40,476 bases of DNA from CBDCWT01 sp965223305 (GCA_965223305.1 CBDCWT010000033.1:1-40476), one strand, 5' to 3'; counted from the first letter of the stretch, positions 16,109 through 25,988 are shown. The notes: a model not told the origin generated them from the letters alone. Numbers and translations: made by a program.

Positions 16109-17039
16109 TCTCGAGCAGAAAAATCCGCCGCAAGGCATCATAGCCACGGTCGTTCGGGTCTTCGATGTTGTTGAAGTACCAATAGTGTGGATCTTTGGCC
16201 CGATAGTGCTGGCGCCAAAAATGTCTGCAGTGGCTGCCGTGGCCTAAGAACGTGGCGTGAATCGGCACCAGCTGCACAGTTTCCCGTTGCTGTGCGCAGC
16301 GATGAATGATGCGGTTGTAGGCGGCATGGATTGCCAACCCGTCCGGCCAGTCGGGTAGAAACACGCTCGGTGCATCACCAACACCGTCTGTAGGATCGTA
16401 GATGTCGCCAAGAAAAATATGGCAGCCTGCGGGAAACTTGGCCTCGAGCAAATCGATCATTTGCAGTAGCCGCGATTCGAACGACGCGATCCACGGTTGT
16501 GCTTGCTCCCAGCCGGCGCCGTACATGGCGCCTTCGCGTGGCGGACGTCGGCCATACCAGTGGATCAGGTCGTTACCGCCAGTGGTCATGACGACAATGC
16601 CCCGTCGATCGGGGCTCTGCTCGGGAAGCTCTTCGAGGCTCCGCAGGTGCTCGATCGAGTTGCTCCCCGAGACAGCTATGTTCACCGTCTCGAGGGTCGG
16701 AAACACGGTCGAGAGACAGAGCCCGCGGAGATCCTCGTATTCATCTGACGGGTTGTTCACAAGCCGCCTGAAGTAGCTCAGCGCCGGCCGGCTGGCCCCA
16801 AGACCGGCGGTCACACTATCACCAACTCCAAGCAGCAGGACCGGCCGCTCCGTCCAGACGCGTTGAAAAGGCGCCCGAGGAACTGGCGGCCCCGCTGGGC
16901 CCTGGCCTTCCGGCCGAGCCAACCAGAAGTACCGGTAGATGATGCACGCCGCCACCAGCAGTAACCCAACGACTGCCAGGCAGCTCAGCCGACGCGACCG
17001 ACTGAGGCCCCAGTTTGTGATCATGCGGGGTACGTCCAT
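16080..17039 (-). CDS. SGNH/GDSL-like hydrolase, membrane-anchored
   Basis: The 319-residue protein has an N-terminal membrane segment (SCLAVVGLLLVAACIIYRYF, residues 19-38) and then an SGNH hydrolase domain. Block I is GVGDSVTAGLG (Ser nucleophile), block II lies around NIAVSGSNS, and block III is TTGGND. In block V, where the family has Asp-x-x-His-Pro, this protein reads NNIEDPNDRGY, so the usual His is an Asp. The enzyme may use another histidine or may have lost normal esterase chemistry. The domain should face the periplasm. ATG 17039 was used; the convergent neighbour overlaps its last 29 bp. Confidence 0.75.
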   Translation of the reverse strand: MDVPRMITNWGLSRSRRLSCLAVVGLLLVAACIIYRYFWLARPEGQGPAGPPVPRAPFQRVWTERPVLLLGVGDSVTAGLGASRPALSYFRRLVNNPSDEYEDLRGLCLSTVFPTLETVNIAVSGSNSIEHLRSLEELPEQSPDRRGIVVMTTGGNDLIHWYGRRPPREGAMYGAGWEQAQPWIASFESRLLQMIDLLEAKFPAGCHIFLGDIYDPTDGVGDAPSVFLPDWPDGLAIHAAYNRIIHRCAQQRETVQLVPIHATFLGHGSHCRHFWRQHYRAKDPHYWYFNNIEDPNDRGYDALRRIFLLEIMGVFSESL

Positions 17040-18250
17040 CGTTGTCCTGACGTGTCAGCCTGCCATCCGATCAGGAGCATGCTGAGTGTTCTATTCTTCA
17101 ACGTATTGTATTCACCGTCAGCGCTGTTGACCGTCTTGGCGCACTTTGAAGTTGCACTGTTGGCACCAACCGAGATCGACGCGTCGGTTTTTTGAGTTGC
17201 GTGTTCGCCTCAATCAAAACCCGAAGCGTAAGCGAGGGAATGACTTGCGTTGGTACACCAACTCCCCCTCGTTTACTCTCTTTGAAGTTGCGCTCTTGTC
17301 TCAATCGGAAGCGCGAAGCGTAAGCGAGGGAACAACTTGCGTTGGTACGCCAACTCCCCCTCACTTACGCTTCGGGTTCCGAAGACGCGGCTAATTCGAC
17401 GGCTTGCACGAGCAGAAAGGCGAAAAGCGCAACTTCAAAGCTGACGCTTGGCAGTATCAGCCGCTGGGCGTTAGCCCACGGTTCAACACCGTGACTGTAG
17501 CAGGCACACTCCGTGTGCCGTCCGCCAGAACCAGAGTAAACACGAAACCGATACGCGGGCACACGGCTCGGCAGGAGCCTCGCCCTCCCGAGCGTCTGAC
17601 ACGGCTGTTGCCCGCCGTGGAGCCGTCCACTCAATCCTGTTCCTCATGTTGTTCCTGTCTTCTGCCTTTCTTGACAGGATTTACAGGATCAACAGGATCA
17701 CCTCTTGCTCGTTCAGAAAACTTCTTGCCGTCCGAAGTCGCCACAATTTGGTCGAATCGCCAGTCCGCCAAACTCTGGCGAGTTCGGCTACGGATCAAAA
17801 TCAGCCGCCGGGCGTTAGTTAGCCCACGGTTCCCACCAAAACCGGATGCTAACGCATTCCGGCTGATTTGTGGCCCGAGGGCGTACATGGTTGTTGCTGT
17901 AGCGACGGAACCGGTTCCCTAGACCGTTCAAATTGACCTGCTGGGGCCAAAACGGGCACGTCGCGACCGGGAGAATCGCTTGTCCAGCAGCCGGCAGTTC
18001 GGGATAATAGGGGGCGGTCAAACTCCGCTTGCAGCCACCTGTTCCTGCAACTCAACGGGGACGGCAAGAGCTTATCTAGGTGACTTCACGTGGGACCGGC
18101 GGGGGGGTTGGGAACAGAACGAAATCAGAGGCTTGGCCGGGCGGGGTCAGAATCTTGCCCCAATGCATGTTCTTGGGGAAATTGCCGGCTTTTTTTGCGA
18201 TCTCGACGCGTTGATCGGCCACCAAAACGATGGCAACCATAGAAAATCCA
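17040..18250. repeat. Repeat-rich intergenic region
   Basis: No gene is seen in this 1.2-kb stretch. Two GCGTAAGCGAGGG hairpins lie at 17219-17278 and 17315-17379, each with an inner GTTGG/CCAAC stem. Then follow the ATCAGCCG unit (17456-17483), an inverted GGCACACTCCGTGTGCC palindrome (17503-17519), a GGCTCGGCAGGAGCCTCGCC arm (about 17569), an inverted GTAGCC unit (17765-17791), and an inverted pair of 28-32-bp units (17800-17831 and 17840-17867). 17870-18250 shows nothing that I recognise. Confidence 0.8.
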
Positions 18251-18273
18251 TCGTAATTAGGCCTCAGTGATTT

Positions 18274-18300
18274 TATAATCGGGGATCGTCAGGAAGGAGC
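18274..18300 (+). promoter_or_regulatory. Promoter -10 and ribosome-binding site of the giant gene
   Basis: A perfect -10 TATAAT lies at 18274-18279. The position 17 bp upstream (TCGTAA) is a poor -35. AGGAAGGAGC follows at 18291-18300, a strong Shine-Dalgarno sequence seven bases before ATG 18307. The leader would be only about 20 bases. Confidence 0.45.
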
Positions 18301-18306
18301 AGGTTC

Positions 18307-21300
18307 ATGTCAACTCGTCGGCCCAGCAGGGGTGTTCGCCTGCGCCGCCGCCGGCATTCGCCGCTGCTCGAGGCGCTCGAACCGCGCTTGCTGCTGGCCG
18401 CTAACAACCTGCAGCCCCTTCCAAGCCCGCTCGGCGGCGCAGTCGTCGCCGATGCAGCCGGGCCAATCACGGCCGACAACGTGGCCCCGCAGCTTGAGCC
18501 ACTGGTGCTGAGCACACGATCCGTCACCGAGAACGGCGTGGTGATCGTAGCGGGCGAGTTTTCAGATCCCGATCCCGATTCACACACAGTGGTAATCGAC
18601 TGGGGTGGCGGTGGAGCAGGGCAGCCGGCGGAAGGAACAACGCGGATTTCCGCCACTCAACTGAACCGGCTGCCAAACGGCAACTGGCAATTCTCCGCTC
18701 AGCACCAGTACTTGGACGACAATCCTACCGGGACGACTTCGGACACTTACTCCATCACGGCAACGGTGCGCGACAATCGAGGGGGCGTCTCCAGTACGGA
18801 CAGCGCAAGCTCGAGCGGCAACGTCTTTGTGACCGGGCATCCAGTCATGGCGAACCAGGGCCAAGCTGGCTTTGACGTGGCCGTGCTGGACTATCTTCGT
18901 GGTGCCGGGAGAGCGAATGAGATTGCGCGCGGGGACTACGACATCGGTTACTTGCGAGCGGTTGACAGGGGCGCTCCGGGCGCGGGTTTGTTTGGAACCG
19001 TCTCAGAGGCCAGCCCACAACAGCTGGCTCAGAGCGGCGGCATTGATGCATTCCTCGGCCAGATCGACGTGCTGTACGTCTCTGCTGCGGCAGATATTGG
19101 CGACGCACCCGGAGCGCTGATTCTCCGTGCCTTCCGCCAGGAGATTGAGACCTTCTTCAACGCCGGTGGGGATCTGTTTGTCGAGTCGAGTTCTGGGATT
19201 GAGAGGTTTTACGATTTCTTGCCAGACAGCGTCGCTGTTTTTGGACACGAGTTAACCACCTTTGCTGGCGACATGACCGCCACCGCCGAAGCGACGGCGA
19301 TTGGCATCACGGACGCGATGATTGACTTCCACCCGGTCCATACGCGATTCAACGGTTTCCACAACGACTACACAGTGTTCGAAGCTCGCGGCGAGGACGT
19401 GGTCTCGATCGGGTTGGAAAGCGGCCTCGTACGCGTCGTCAACGTCGCACCTGCGCTGGAGCCACTGGTCCTCGACGAGCCGATTCATGACGAAGGCGAT
19501 CAGGTTGTCTTGAACGGTACGTTCCAGGATCCGGGTGAACGGGATCTCCACACGCTGGTCATCGACTGGGGCGGGGGTACCGCGGGCCAGCCGCATCAAG
19601 GAACAACGACACTCACCACCGCCGGTCCCAACCCGGCGGGAACCACCCTGGAACGAGTCGGTGATGGGCTCTGGAGTTTCTCCGCCAGCCATGTTTACTC
19701 GGACGACAATCCCACGGAGACAGGCAGCGACGTCTACTTGATTTCGGTGACGGCCGGCGACGACGATGCCGGCGAGGATGTCGCCTCGGTGGCCGCCACC
19801 ATTCGCAATGTGGATCCGACGATCGATTCGCTCGTTCCTAGCACTTTTCAACTTGCCAGCGATGGAAATGTGACCGTAACCGGCACGTTCTTCGATCCGG
19901 GTTTCCAGGATGCGCACAGCATCGTCATCGACTGGGGAGGTGGAGTGCTGGTGGGTCAACCACATGAAGGAACCACCACGCTCACCACTGCCGGACCGAA
20001 CCCGCTGGGCACCACACTGGTCGACCTGGGAGCCGGCCAATGGCGTTTTACGGCAACACATCGCTACGCAAATACGAACACCGCCGACGGGGACTACACG
20101 ATTACGGCCACGGTGAGCGACGATGACACGGGCTCCGACACAGCTACCACCGATGTCACGGTCAACAACGTACCGCCAGAACTGCAATCACTGGAATTCA
20201 GCGCGACCACGGTCAGCGAAGGCGAGTTACTGCTAGTCACCGGCCAATTCACAGATCCCGGCCTGCTTGACCAGCACAGTGTGGTGATCGACTGGGGTGG
20301 CGGTGCACCCGGACAACCGGTCGAGGGCACAACAACGATCACGACAGCCGGTCCGCATCCCGAAGGCGTGAGCTTGGAGCATCTGGGCGACGGCGTGTGG
20401 TCTTTCGGCGCGCAACATCGGTACGCAGACGACGACCCGACAGATAGCAACACGACGACGTACCGGATTACGGCGACGGTAACCGACGATCGCGGCGGGG
20501 CCGACCGAATTGGAGACGACCCCGTGGGCGGCAACGTCTTTGTAACCGGCCATTCGGTCTTGGCAAACGATCACCAAGAGGGGCTGGACGCTGTCGTGTT
20601 GGACTACCTGCGTGGCGCTGGACGGGTTGGTGAGATCGCGCGCGAGGACTACGACATCGGCTATTTGCGGACGATTGACCGGCGGACGCCAGGAGGTGGC
20701 GTGTTTGGCCGTGTGCTGGACGCCAATCCAACTTCTTTCGCCAGCGGTGTGGCATTCGCGGCCTATCTGGACCAGATCGACGTGCTGTATGTACCGTGGC
20801 GCCTCGACCTGGGAGGAACGACTGGGTCAGCGGCCCTGAACTCGTACGCCGCCGAGATCGCCGAGTTTTACGATGCTGGCGGCGACCTGTTCGTCGAAGC
20901 TGGTGCCGAGTTGGACACGTTCTACGATTTCCTGCCGCCGTCGGTTGCGGTCACTGCCGAAAACCTCACCGCTAACACCGGCTTCGCAGTCACCGCAGAA
21001 GGGACGGCCATTGGCATCACCAACTTGATGGTCAACGGCACTGACTCTGCCGGAAATGGTTTTGAGATACGCAACCGGTTCACCGACGTCAGCGACAACT
21101 TCGTCGTCTTCGAGGTGTTGGGAAGCAGCGCAGTTTCTATGGGTCTGCAGAGTCGCACGACGAGCGGCGGGTTACCGATTACGGTGAACAACGTAGCGCC
21201 CCAGCTGGCGCCTCTGGGATTCACGACTAGCGAAATCGGCCCCGACGGGACGCTCACGATGACCGGGACGATCATTGATCCCGGGCTGCGGGACACGCAC

Positions 21301-24300
21301 ACGGTACAGATCGACTGGGGCGACAGCGCGACGCGTCCTGTCGAGGAAACTCTGACCACACTCACTACCAACGGCCCTAATCCCGCCGGCACGAGCATCG
21401 TGGACAACGGTGACGGCACGTGGAGCTTCACTGCCACCCACCGCTACCTGCTGACTCCGACTGCTCCGGACAGCTATTCGATTGGCGTCCAGGTCTCCGA
21501 TGACGACCTGGGTACAGGAGCCGAGACCGCGACCGTGCTCGTCAGCAACCTGCCACCGGTCTTGGAACCCTTGATTCTGGACAGATCCCCGATCGCAGAA
21601 GGTGGTACCATCGCAGTAACGGGCACCTTTGCTGACAGCGTGGCCGACACGCATACGATTGTGATCGATTGGGGTGGAGGCACTTCGGGTCAGGTGAGCG
21701 AGGGGACGACCACGATCACCACGCAAGGCCCTAACCCAAGTGGCGCGGAGTTACAGGCTCTCGGTGGAGGCCGGTGGGCGTTTAGCGCCCAGCATACGTA
21801 TCTCGACGACAGTCCTACTTCGACGGCGCTGGACCCCTACTCGATCACCGCGACGGTCAGCGACGGGCGCGGCGGGACTTCCAGATCGCAGGCGGCTACG
21901 CAAGGCGGCAACCTGTTTTTGACTGGTCATTCGGTTCTGCGCCGCGAGGGCCAAGCTGGATTGGACGTTGTCATTCTCGACTATCTCCGCGGCGCCGGTT
22001 CGGACAGTGAAATCGCCCGCGACGACTACGACGTGGGTTACCTACGATCGATCGACCGCGGTGCACCAGGAGGTGGACTGTTTACATCCGTAATCGAGGC
22101 CGAGCCGACGTCGTTCACCGATGGGGTGCAGTTCGCAGACTTTCTTAGTCAAATCGATGTCTTGTATATCCCCTGGGCCCTTGATGTCGACGGTGGCACG
22201 GGCTCGGCGGCGATCAACACTTTTGCGGATCAGATTCAGAACTTCTTTGCGGCCGGTGGAGACATTGCGGTTGAGTCCGGCGCCGATCTGGAGACGTTCT
22301 ACGACTTCCTCACCCCGCTTGTTTCCGTCGCTGGGACGGCGGTCAGCGGCACGAGCGGTTTTTCGGCAACCATAGCGGGCGCCGCGATCGGTATTACGGA
22401 CGTGATGCTCAGCGGCTACGAACTCCATAGTCACTTTACAGAGTTTGACGAGGAGTTCGTCGTACTCGAACGACGCGGTCCGGAGGTGATCTCCATCGGC
22501 CGGCTCAGTCCTGGGGCGCTGGTTCAAAACGTGGCCCCCATAGTCGATCAGTCGTCTCTGACAGCCGAACCTACCGGCGCGGGCAATACGTTTACACTTA
22601 CAGGCGAGTTTTCCGATCCGGGGCTGTTGGATTCTTTTACCGTCGTCATCGATTGGGGTGGTGTTCCAGGGGGGACAACAACCATCCGAAACGGGGGGCC
22701 CAACCCCCCCGGCAGCGAACTCATCCATCGTGGTAACGGCAACTGGTCTTTTTCTGCTGAACACGCGTATTCAGCAGCGGCGGTCGGAGAAGTCACGATC
22801 TCCATCGCCGTCTTGGATGACGACGGAGGTGAGGACTCGGCAACCACCGTCGCCAAGTTCACCAATGCACCTCCGGAGCTCGATTCGTTGGTCGTGGACC
22901 GGGCAACCATCGACGAGCATTCAGCAGTCACTCTCACAGGTAGGTTCTTCGACGCCGGCCTGGAGGACACGCACACCGTCGTCGTGGATTGGGGAGGCGG
23001 CAGCCTGGCGGGACAGCCCGCGGAGGGCACGACCACGATCACAGCGCAAGGCTCAGACCCAGCAGGGGCGACGTTACGGGACCTCGGTGACGGCAACTGG
23101 GAGTTTACCGCCGTCCACCAGTATCTCAACGACAATCCCACGTCTACCAGCTCCGACGAATACCTCGTGACGGCGACAGTTACCGATAATCGGTTGCTGC
23201 AGACAACCGGCACCACAACGGTTGTGGTTCGCAACGTGGCACCTGAATTCAACACGCTGCAGCTCAACGCCACCACGATCGACGAAGACGGAAGCGTGAT
23301 CGTCTCCGGCACCTTCACAGACCCCGGACTGTCGGACACTCACACGGTCGAGATCGACTGGGGTGGTGGAAGCGAGGCACAGCCGCACGAGGGAACGACA
23401 ACGATTACAAGCGCCGGGGCGAGGGAGGTAGGCCCTGAAGGAACGACTGCAGTTCGACCGAGAAAGCGTTTTCGGCGTCTCACAAATCTGGGAGGTGGAC
23501 AGTGGGCGTTCGCTGCCACTCACCAATACTTGGATGATAGGCCAACCGCAACCAGCGTCGATTCCTACAACATCACGATCAAGGTGATCGACAGCGACAC
23601 CGGAACCGACACTCGTAACGAGACAATCACAGTCCGCAACGTCGCGCCACAAGTTAAGACGCTGGTACTGGACCATCCCACAATCACAGAGAATGGTGCG
23701 GTCGTACTCTCGGGCACGTTCACCGATCCCAGGCTTTCCGACACCCACCAGGTGGTCATCGACTGGGGAGTGGCCGGAGAAACAACCACCATTGCCACAG
23801 CGGGCGGCAACCCTGCTGGCACGACGCTCACCAGTTTAGGCGCCGGCAACTGGAGCTTCAGTGCAACGCACCTCTACCGTGACGACGATCCCAGCGTTAC
23901 CGCTGAGGACACCTATACGATCATGGCCACAGTCACCGATGACGACGGAGGGTCCCACGCCGCTACAGAGACGGTGGTGGTCAGCAACAGCCCGCCACAG
24001 CTGACCTCTTTGCAACTCAGCGGACCGCGCCTCGGTGCGGACGGCACCCTGACGGTGACAGGAGTTTTTGCAGATCCAGGCGTGCTCGACACCCACACGG
24101 TCGTGATCGATTGGGGAACGGCGACAACCACCACACTGACGACCGCAGGTCCGAATCCTGCCGGGACGGTACTGACCGACCTGGGCAACGGGAGCTGGGA
24201 GTTTACCGCCGCGAATCAATACAGCGTCGGCGATACGGCTGGGAAGAACAACCTGATGATCTCGGCTACGGTTTCGGATGACGACTCCGGTGTTGATTCC

Positions 24301-25686
24301 GACATCCTGACCGTGCCGTTGGACAATGAGCTGCCCGTTGTCAGTCCGCTGACATTGAGCGCAACGGCGATCCCGGAAGGCGGCCAGGTCTCCGTCTTCG
24401 GGACATTCCGCGACCTGGACCTAACCGACACCCATACGGTGGTGATCGACTGGGGGGGCGGCACGGGGGGGCAGCCACACGAAGGCACCACAACTATCAC
24501 CGCAGCTGGGTCGGATCCACCCGGCGCCACGCTGAGAACGCTGGGTGGCGGCAACTGGAGCTTCAGTGCGACGCACCTGTACCCGGATGACAACCCCAGC
24601 GGTGTTGGCGCTGACGACTACTTTATTCGCGCAACGGTGACCGACAGCGGCTTGGGATCGGACTCGGAAGAAGTGCGTTTGTCAGTCAACGATGTTGGAC
24701 CCGTGGTTGCGGCGCCTGTGCTCAGCGCGACAGCGATCGACGAGAATGGCACAGTCGCGATCAGCGGTCAGTTTAGCGATGTTGGGTTGCTCGACACGCA
24801 TACAGTGGTGATCGACTGGAGCGGTGGTGAGTTCGGACAGCCGGAGGGCACCACCACGCTCACCACGCTCGGCCCCAATCCGCCGGGTACGACCCTGACG
24901 GAAGTTAGTGAAGGCAACTGGAGCTTCACAGCGACCCATCAGTACTTGGACGACCAACCTAGTGGAACGCAGTCCGACAATCAGACGATCGTCGTCACGG
25001 TGACCGACGACGATTCGGTGTCCGGCACGGGCGTCGCATCGGTCCTGGTACGGAACCTGAACCCTGTGATCGACGACAGCTCGCTGGTCCTCGGCGGTTT
25101 GCAGGGCAACCACGCCGTGGTGGGAGTGCCGATGACGATATCGGCGGCATTCACCGACGTGGGAACACTCGACCCGCACAATGTGTTCATTAACTGGAAC
25201 GACGGGGAGACAAGCAACACGGCATCGAGTGCAACGAGGGCCGATTTTCTAGCGTTCCAAGGATCGGGTGGCGGGAGCGGTTCGTTCACCGCCCAGCACG
25301 TGTTTGACCGGACCGGGCTGTTCTTGGTGAGTATCTTTGTATCGGATGACGATTTGGGAACCACGTTTACCACGGTGAACGTAGTCGTAGCGCCGGCGGC
25401 GACCGGTTTGACGGACAGCTTATTGGCCGAGCTGGAGCGGCCCACGCCCTCGACCGCCCGTCACGAACACGAGACGAGTTCGGCGATTCCGCTGCTTGGT
25501 CATCGCTCCGAGGCAGATGTTTCGGAGGTAACTGGACGAGTTCGTCTCGATACCGCACAGTCACGCGGCCGTGGAACGAGCGATCACCGCGCGACCGAGT
25601 TCGACGATACCAGTGTGGACCTGCTGGCCGACGACCTCGCAGAAGTATTGGCCGCGGACGTCCTCGGGCGCCAGGCGACCGGCTGA
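18307..25686 (+). CDS. Giant LEPR-motif surface protein with PKD-like repeats and three inserted domains
   Basis: The 2459-residue protein starts with a basic segment and LEALEPRLLLAA (residues 21-32), the LEPR-XLL N-terminal motif of planctomycete exported proteins. About fourteen repeats of roughly 100 residues follow, each with a variant of HTVVIDWGGG, EGTTTITTAGPNPAGTTL, GNWSFSATHQYLDD and YSITATVTDDDGG; the last (FINWNDG) is divergent. They resemble PKD-like beta-sandwich repeats. Three repeats carry an insert of about 200 residues starting NVFVTGH, at approximately residues 172-376, 742-948 and 1201-1400. Repeat 9 has a basic insertion (RPRKRFRR). No anchor, dockerin or sorting signal is seen at the C-terminus. 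Adhesion or a cell-surface role is inferred. The DNA copies have diverged at many positions while the protein pattern is kept. Confidence 0.85.
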   Translation: MSTRRPSRGVRLRRRRHSPLLEALEPRLLLAANNLQPLPSPLGGAVVADAAGPITADNVAPQLEPLVLSTRSVTENGVVIVAGEFSDPDPDSHTVVIDWGGGGAGQPAEGTTRISATQLNRLPNGNWQFSAQHQYLDDNPTGTTSDTYSITATVRDNRGGVSSTDSASSSGNVFVTGHPVMANQGQAGFDVAVLDYLRGAGRANEIARGDYDIGYLRAVDRGAPGAGLFGTVSEASPQQLAQSGGIDAFLGQIDVLYVSAAADIGDAPGALILRAFRQEIETFFNAGGDLFVESSSGIERFYDFLPDSVAVFGHELTTFAGDMTATAEATAIGITDAMIDFHPVHTRFNGFHNDYTVFEARGEDVVSIGLESGLVRVVNVAPALEPLVLDEPIHDEGDQVVLNGTFQDPGERDLHTLVIDWGGGTAGQPHQGTTTLTTAGPNPAGTTLERVGDGLWSFSASHVYSDDNPTETGSDVYLISVTAGDDDAGEDVASVAATIRNVDPTIDSLVPSTFQLASDGNVTVTGTFFDPGFQDAHSIVIDWGGGVLVGQPHEGTTTLTTAGPNPLGTTLVDLGAGQWRFTATHRYANTNTADGDYTITATVSDDDTGSDTATTDVTVNNVPPELQSLEFSATTVSEGELLLVTGQFTDPGLLDQHSVVIDWGGGAPGQPVEGTTTITTAGPHPEGVSLEHLGDGVWSFGAQHRYADDDPTDSNTTTYRITATVTDDRGGADRIGDDPVGGNVFVTGHSVLANDHQEGLDAVVLDYLRGAGRVGEIAREDYDIGYLRTIDRRTPGGGVFGRVLDANPTSFASGVAFAAYLDQIDVLYVPWRLDLGGTTGSAALNSYAAEIAEFYDAGGDLFVEAGAELDTFYDFLPPSVAVTAENLTANTGFAVTAEGTAIGITNLMVNGTDSAGNGFEIRNRFTDVSDNFVVFEVLGSSAVSMGLQSRTTSGGLPITVNNVAPQLAPLGFTTSEIGPDGTLTMTGTIIDPGLRDTHTVQIDWGDSATRPVEETLTTLTTNGPNPAGTSIVDNGDGTWSFTATHRYLLTPTAPDSYSIGVQVSDDDLGTGAETATVLVSNLPPVLEPLILDRSPIAEGGTIAVTGTFADSVADTHTIVIDWGGGTSGQVSEGTTTITTQGPNPSGAELQALGGGRWAFSAQHTYLDDSPTSTALDPYSITATVSDGRGGTSRSQAATQGGNLFLTGHSVLRREGQAGLDVVILDYLRGAGSDSEIARDDYDVGYLRSIDRGAPGGGLFTSVIEAEPTSFTDGVQFADFLSQIDVLYIPWALDVDGGTGSAAINTFADQIQNFFAAGGDIAVESGADLETFYDFLTPLVSVAGTAVSGTSGFSATIAGAAIGITDVMLSGYELHSHFTEFDEEFVVLERRGPEVISIGRLSPGALVQNVAPIVDQSSLTAEPTGAGNTFTLTGEFSDPGLLDSFTVVIDWGGVPGGTTTIRNGGPNPPGSELIHRGNGNWSFSAEHAYSAAAVGEVTISIAVLDDDGGEDSATTVAKFTNAPPELDSLVVDRATIDEHSAVTLTGRFFDAGLEDTHTVVVDWGGGSLAGQPAEGTTTITAQGSDPAGATLRDLGDGNWEFTAVHQYLNDNPTSTSSDEYLVTATVTDNRLLQTTGTTTVVVRNVAPEFNTLQLNATTIDEDGSVIVSGTFTDPGLSDTHTVEIDWGGGSEAQPHEGTTTITSAGAREVGPEGTTAVRPRKRFRRLTNLGGGQWAFAATHQYLDDRPTATSVDSYNITIKVIDSDTGTDTRNETITVRNVAPQVKTLVLDHPTITENGAVVLSGTFTDPRLSDTHQVVIDWGVAGETTTIATAGGNPAGTTLTSLGAGNWSFSATHLYRDDDPSVTAEDTYTIMATVTDDDGGSHAATETVVVSNSPPQLTSLQLSGPRLGADGTLTVTGVFADPGVLDTHTVVIDWGTATTTTLTTAGPNPAGTVLTDLGNGSWEFTAANQYSVGDTAGKNNLMISATVSDDDSGVDSDILTVPLDNELPVVSPLTLSATAIPEGGQVSVFGTFRDLDLTDTHTVVIDWGGGTGGQPHEGTTTITAAGSDPPGATLRTLGGGNWSFSATHLYPDDNPSGVGADDYFIRATVTDSGLGSDSEEVRLSVNDVGPVVAAPVLSATAIDENGTVAISGQFSDVGLLDTHTVVIDWSGGEFGQPEGTTTLTTLGPNPPGTTLTEVSEGNWSFTATHQYLDDQPSGTQSDNQTIVVTVTDDDSVSGTGVASVLVRNLNPVIDDSSLVLGGLQGNHAVVGVPMTISAAFTDVGTLDPHNVFINWNDGETSNTASSATRADFLAFQGSGGGSGSFTAQHVFDRTGLFLVSIFVSDDDLGTTFTTVNVVVAPAATGLTDSLLAELERPTPSTARHEHETSSAIPLLGHRSEADVSEVTGRVRLDTAQSRGRGTSDHRATEFDDTSVDLLADDLAEVLAADVLGRQATG

Positions 25687-25689
25687 ACA

Positions 25690-25799
25690 AAAGCGACCGG
25701 GAGGGAAAGGGACCGGGAGGGCGAAGCGACCGGGAGGGCGACGCTCCTGCGGAGCCGTTTCTTACCACTTCGGCTCGGCGGGAGCCTCGCCCTCCCAAA
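25690..25799. repeat. Long-hairpin repeat after the giant gene
   Basis: Tandem ACCGGGAGGG units lead into GGGAGGGCGACGCTCCTGCG at 25734 onward and the facing arm GGCTCGGCGGGAGCCTCGCC ending near 25797. It forms an imperfect stem of about 26 bp and may act as a terminator for the giant gene. A partial copy, GGCTCGGCGGGAGCCTCGCC, recurs at about 25997-26016. Confidence 0.75.
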
Positions 25800-25806
25800 C
25801 AGAGGG

Positions 25807-25988
25807 GTAGGCCGGAACAAGCGGCGCAAAGGAAGCTTCCATCAGCCTACGATTTCCCCGCCGCGCAGTTCCGGCACGCGCCGGTTAGGCAACCAACACG
25901 GACTGCATCGAACTTGGTGCCGCCGGAACAGCGCGGCGTCACCTCATGTCACAAGCCGCCATCTTTCCTGCCGCTTGTCCCGGCCTAC
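25807..25988. mobile_element. MITE-like 182-bp element, copy 1
   Basis: The element is bounded by GTAGGCCGGAACAAGCGGC (25807-25825) and GCCGCTTGTCCCGGCCTAC (25970-25988), which are 19-bp inverted repeats with one mismatch. A second copy lies at 33433-33615, about 94% identical by eye. It codes for nothing plausible. No target-site duplication was seen. Confidence 0.8.

Noticed and set aside
19252..20187. Minus-strand open frames inside the giant gene
   Set aside because: They repeat with the PKD-like units and reflect codon bias on the opposite strand, not coding.
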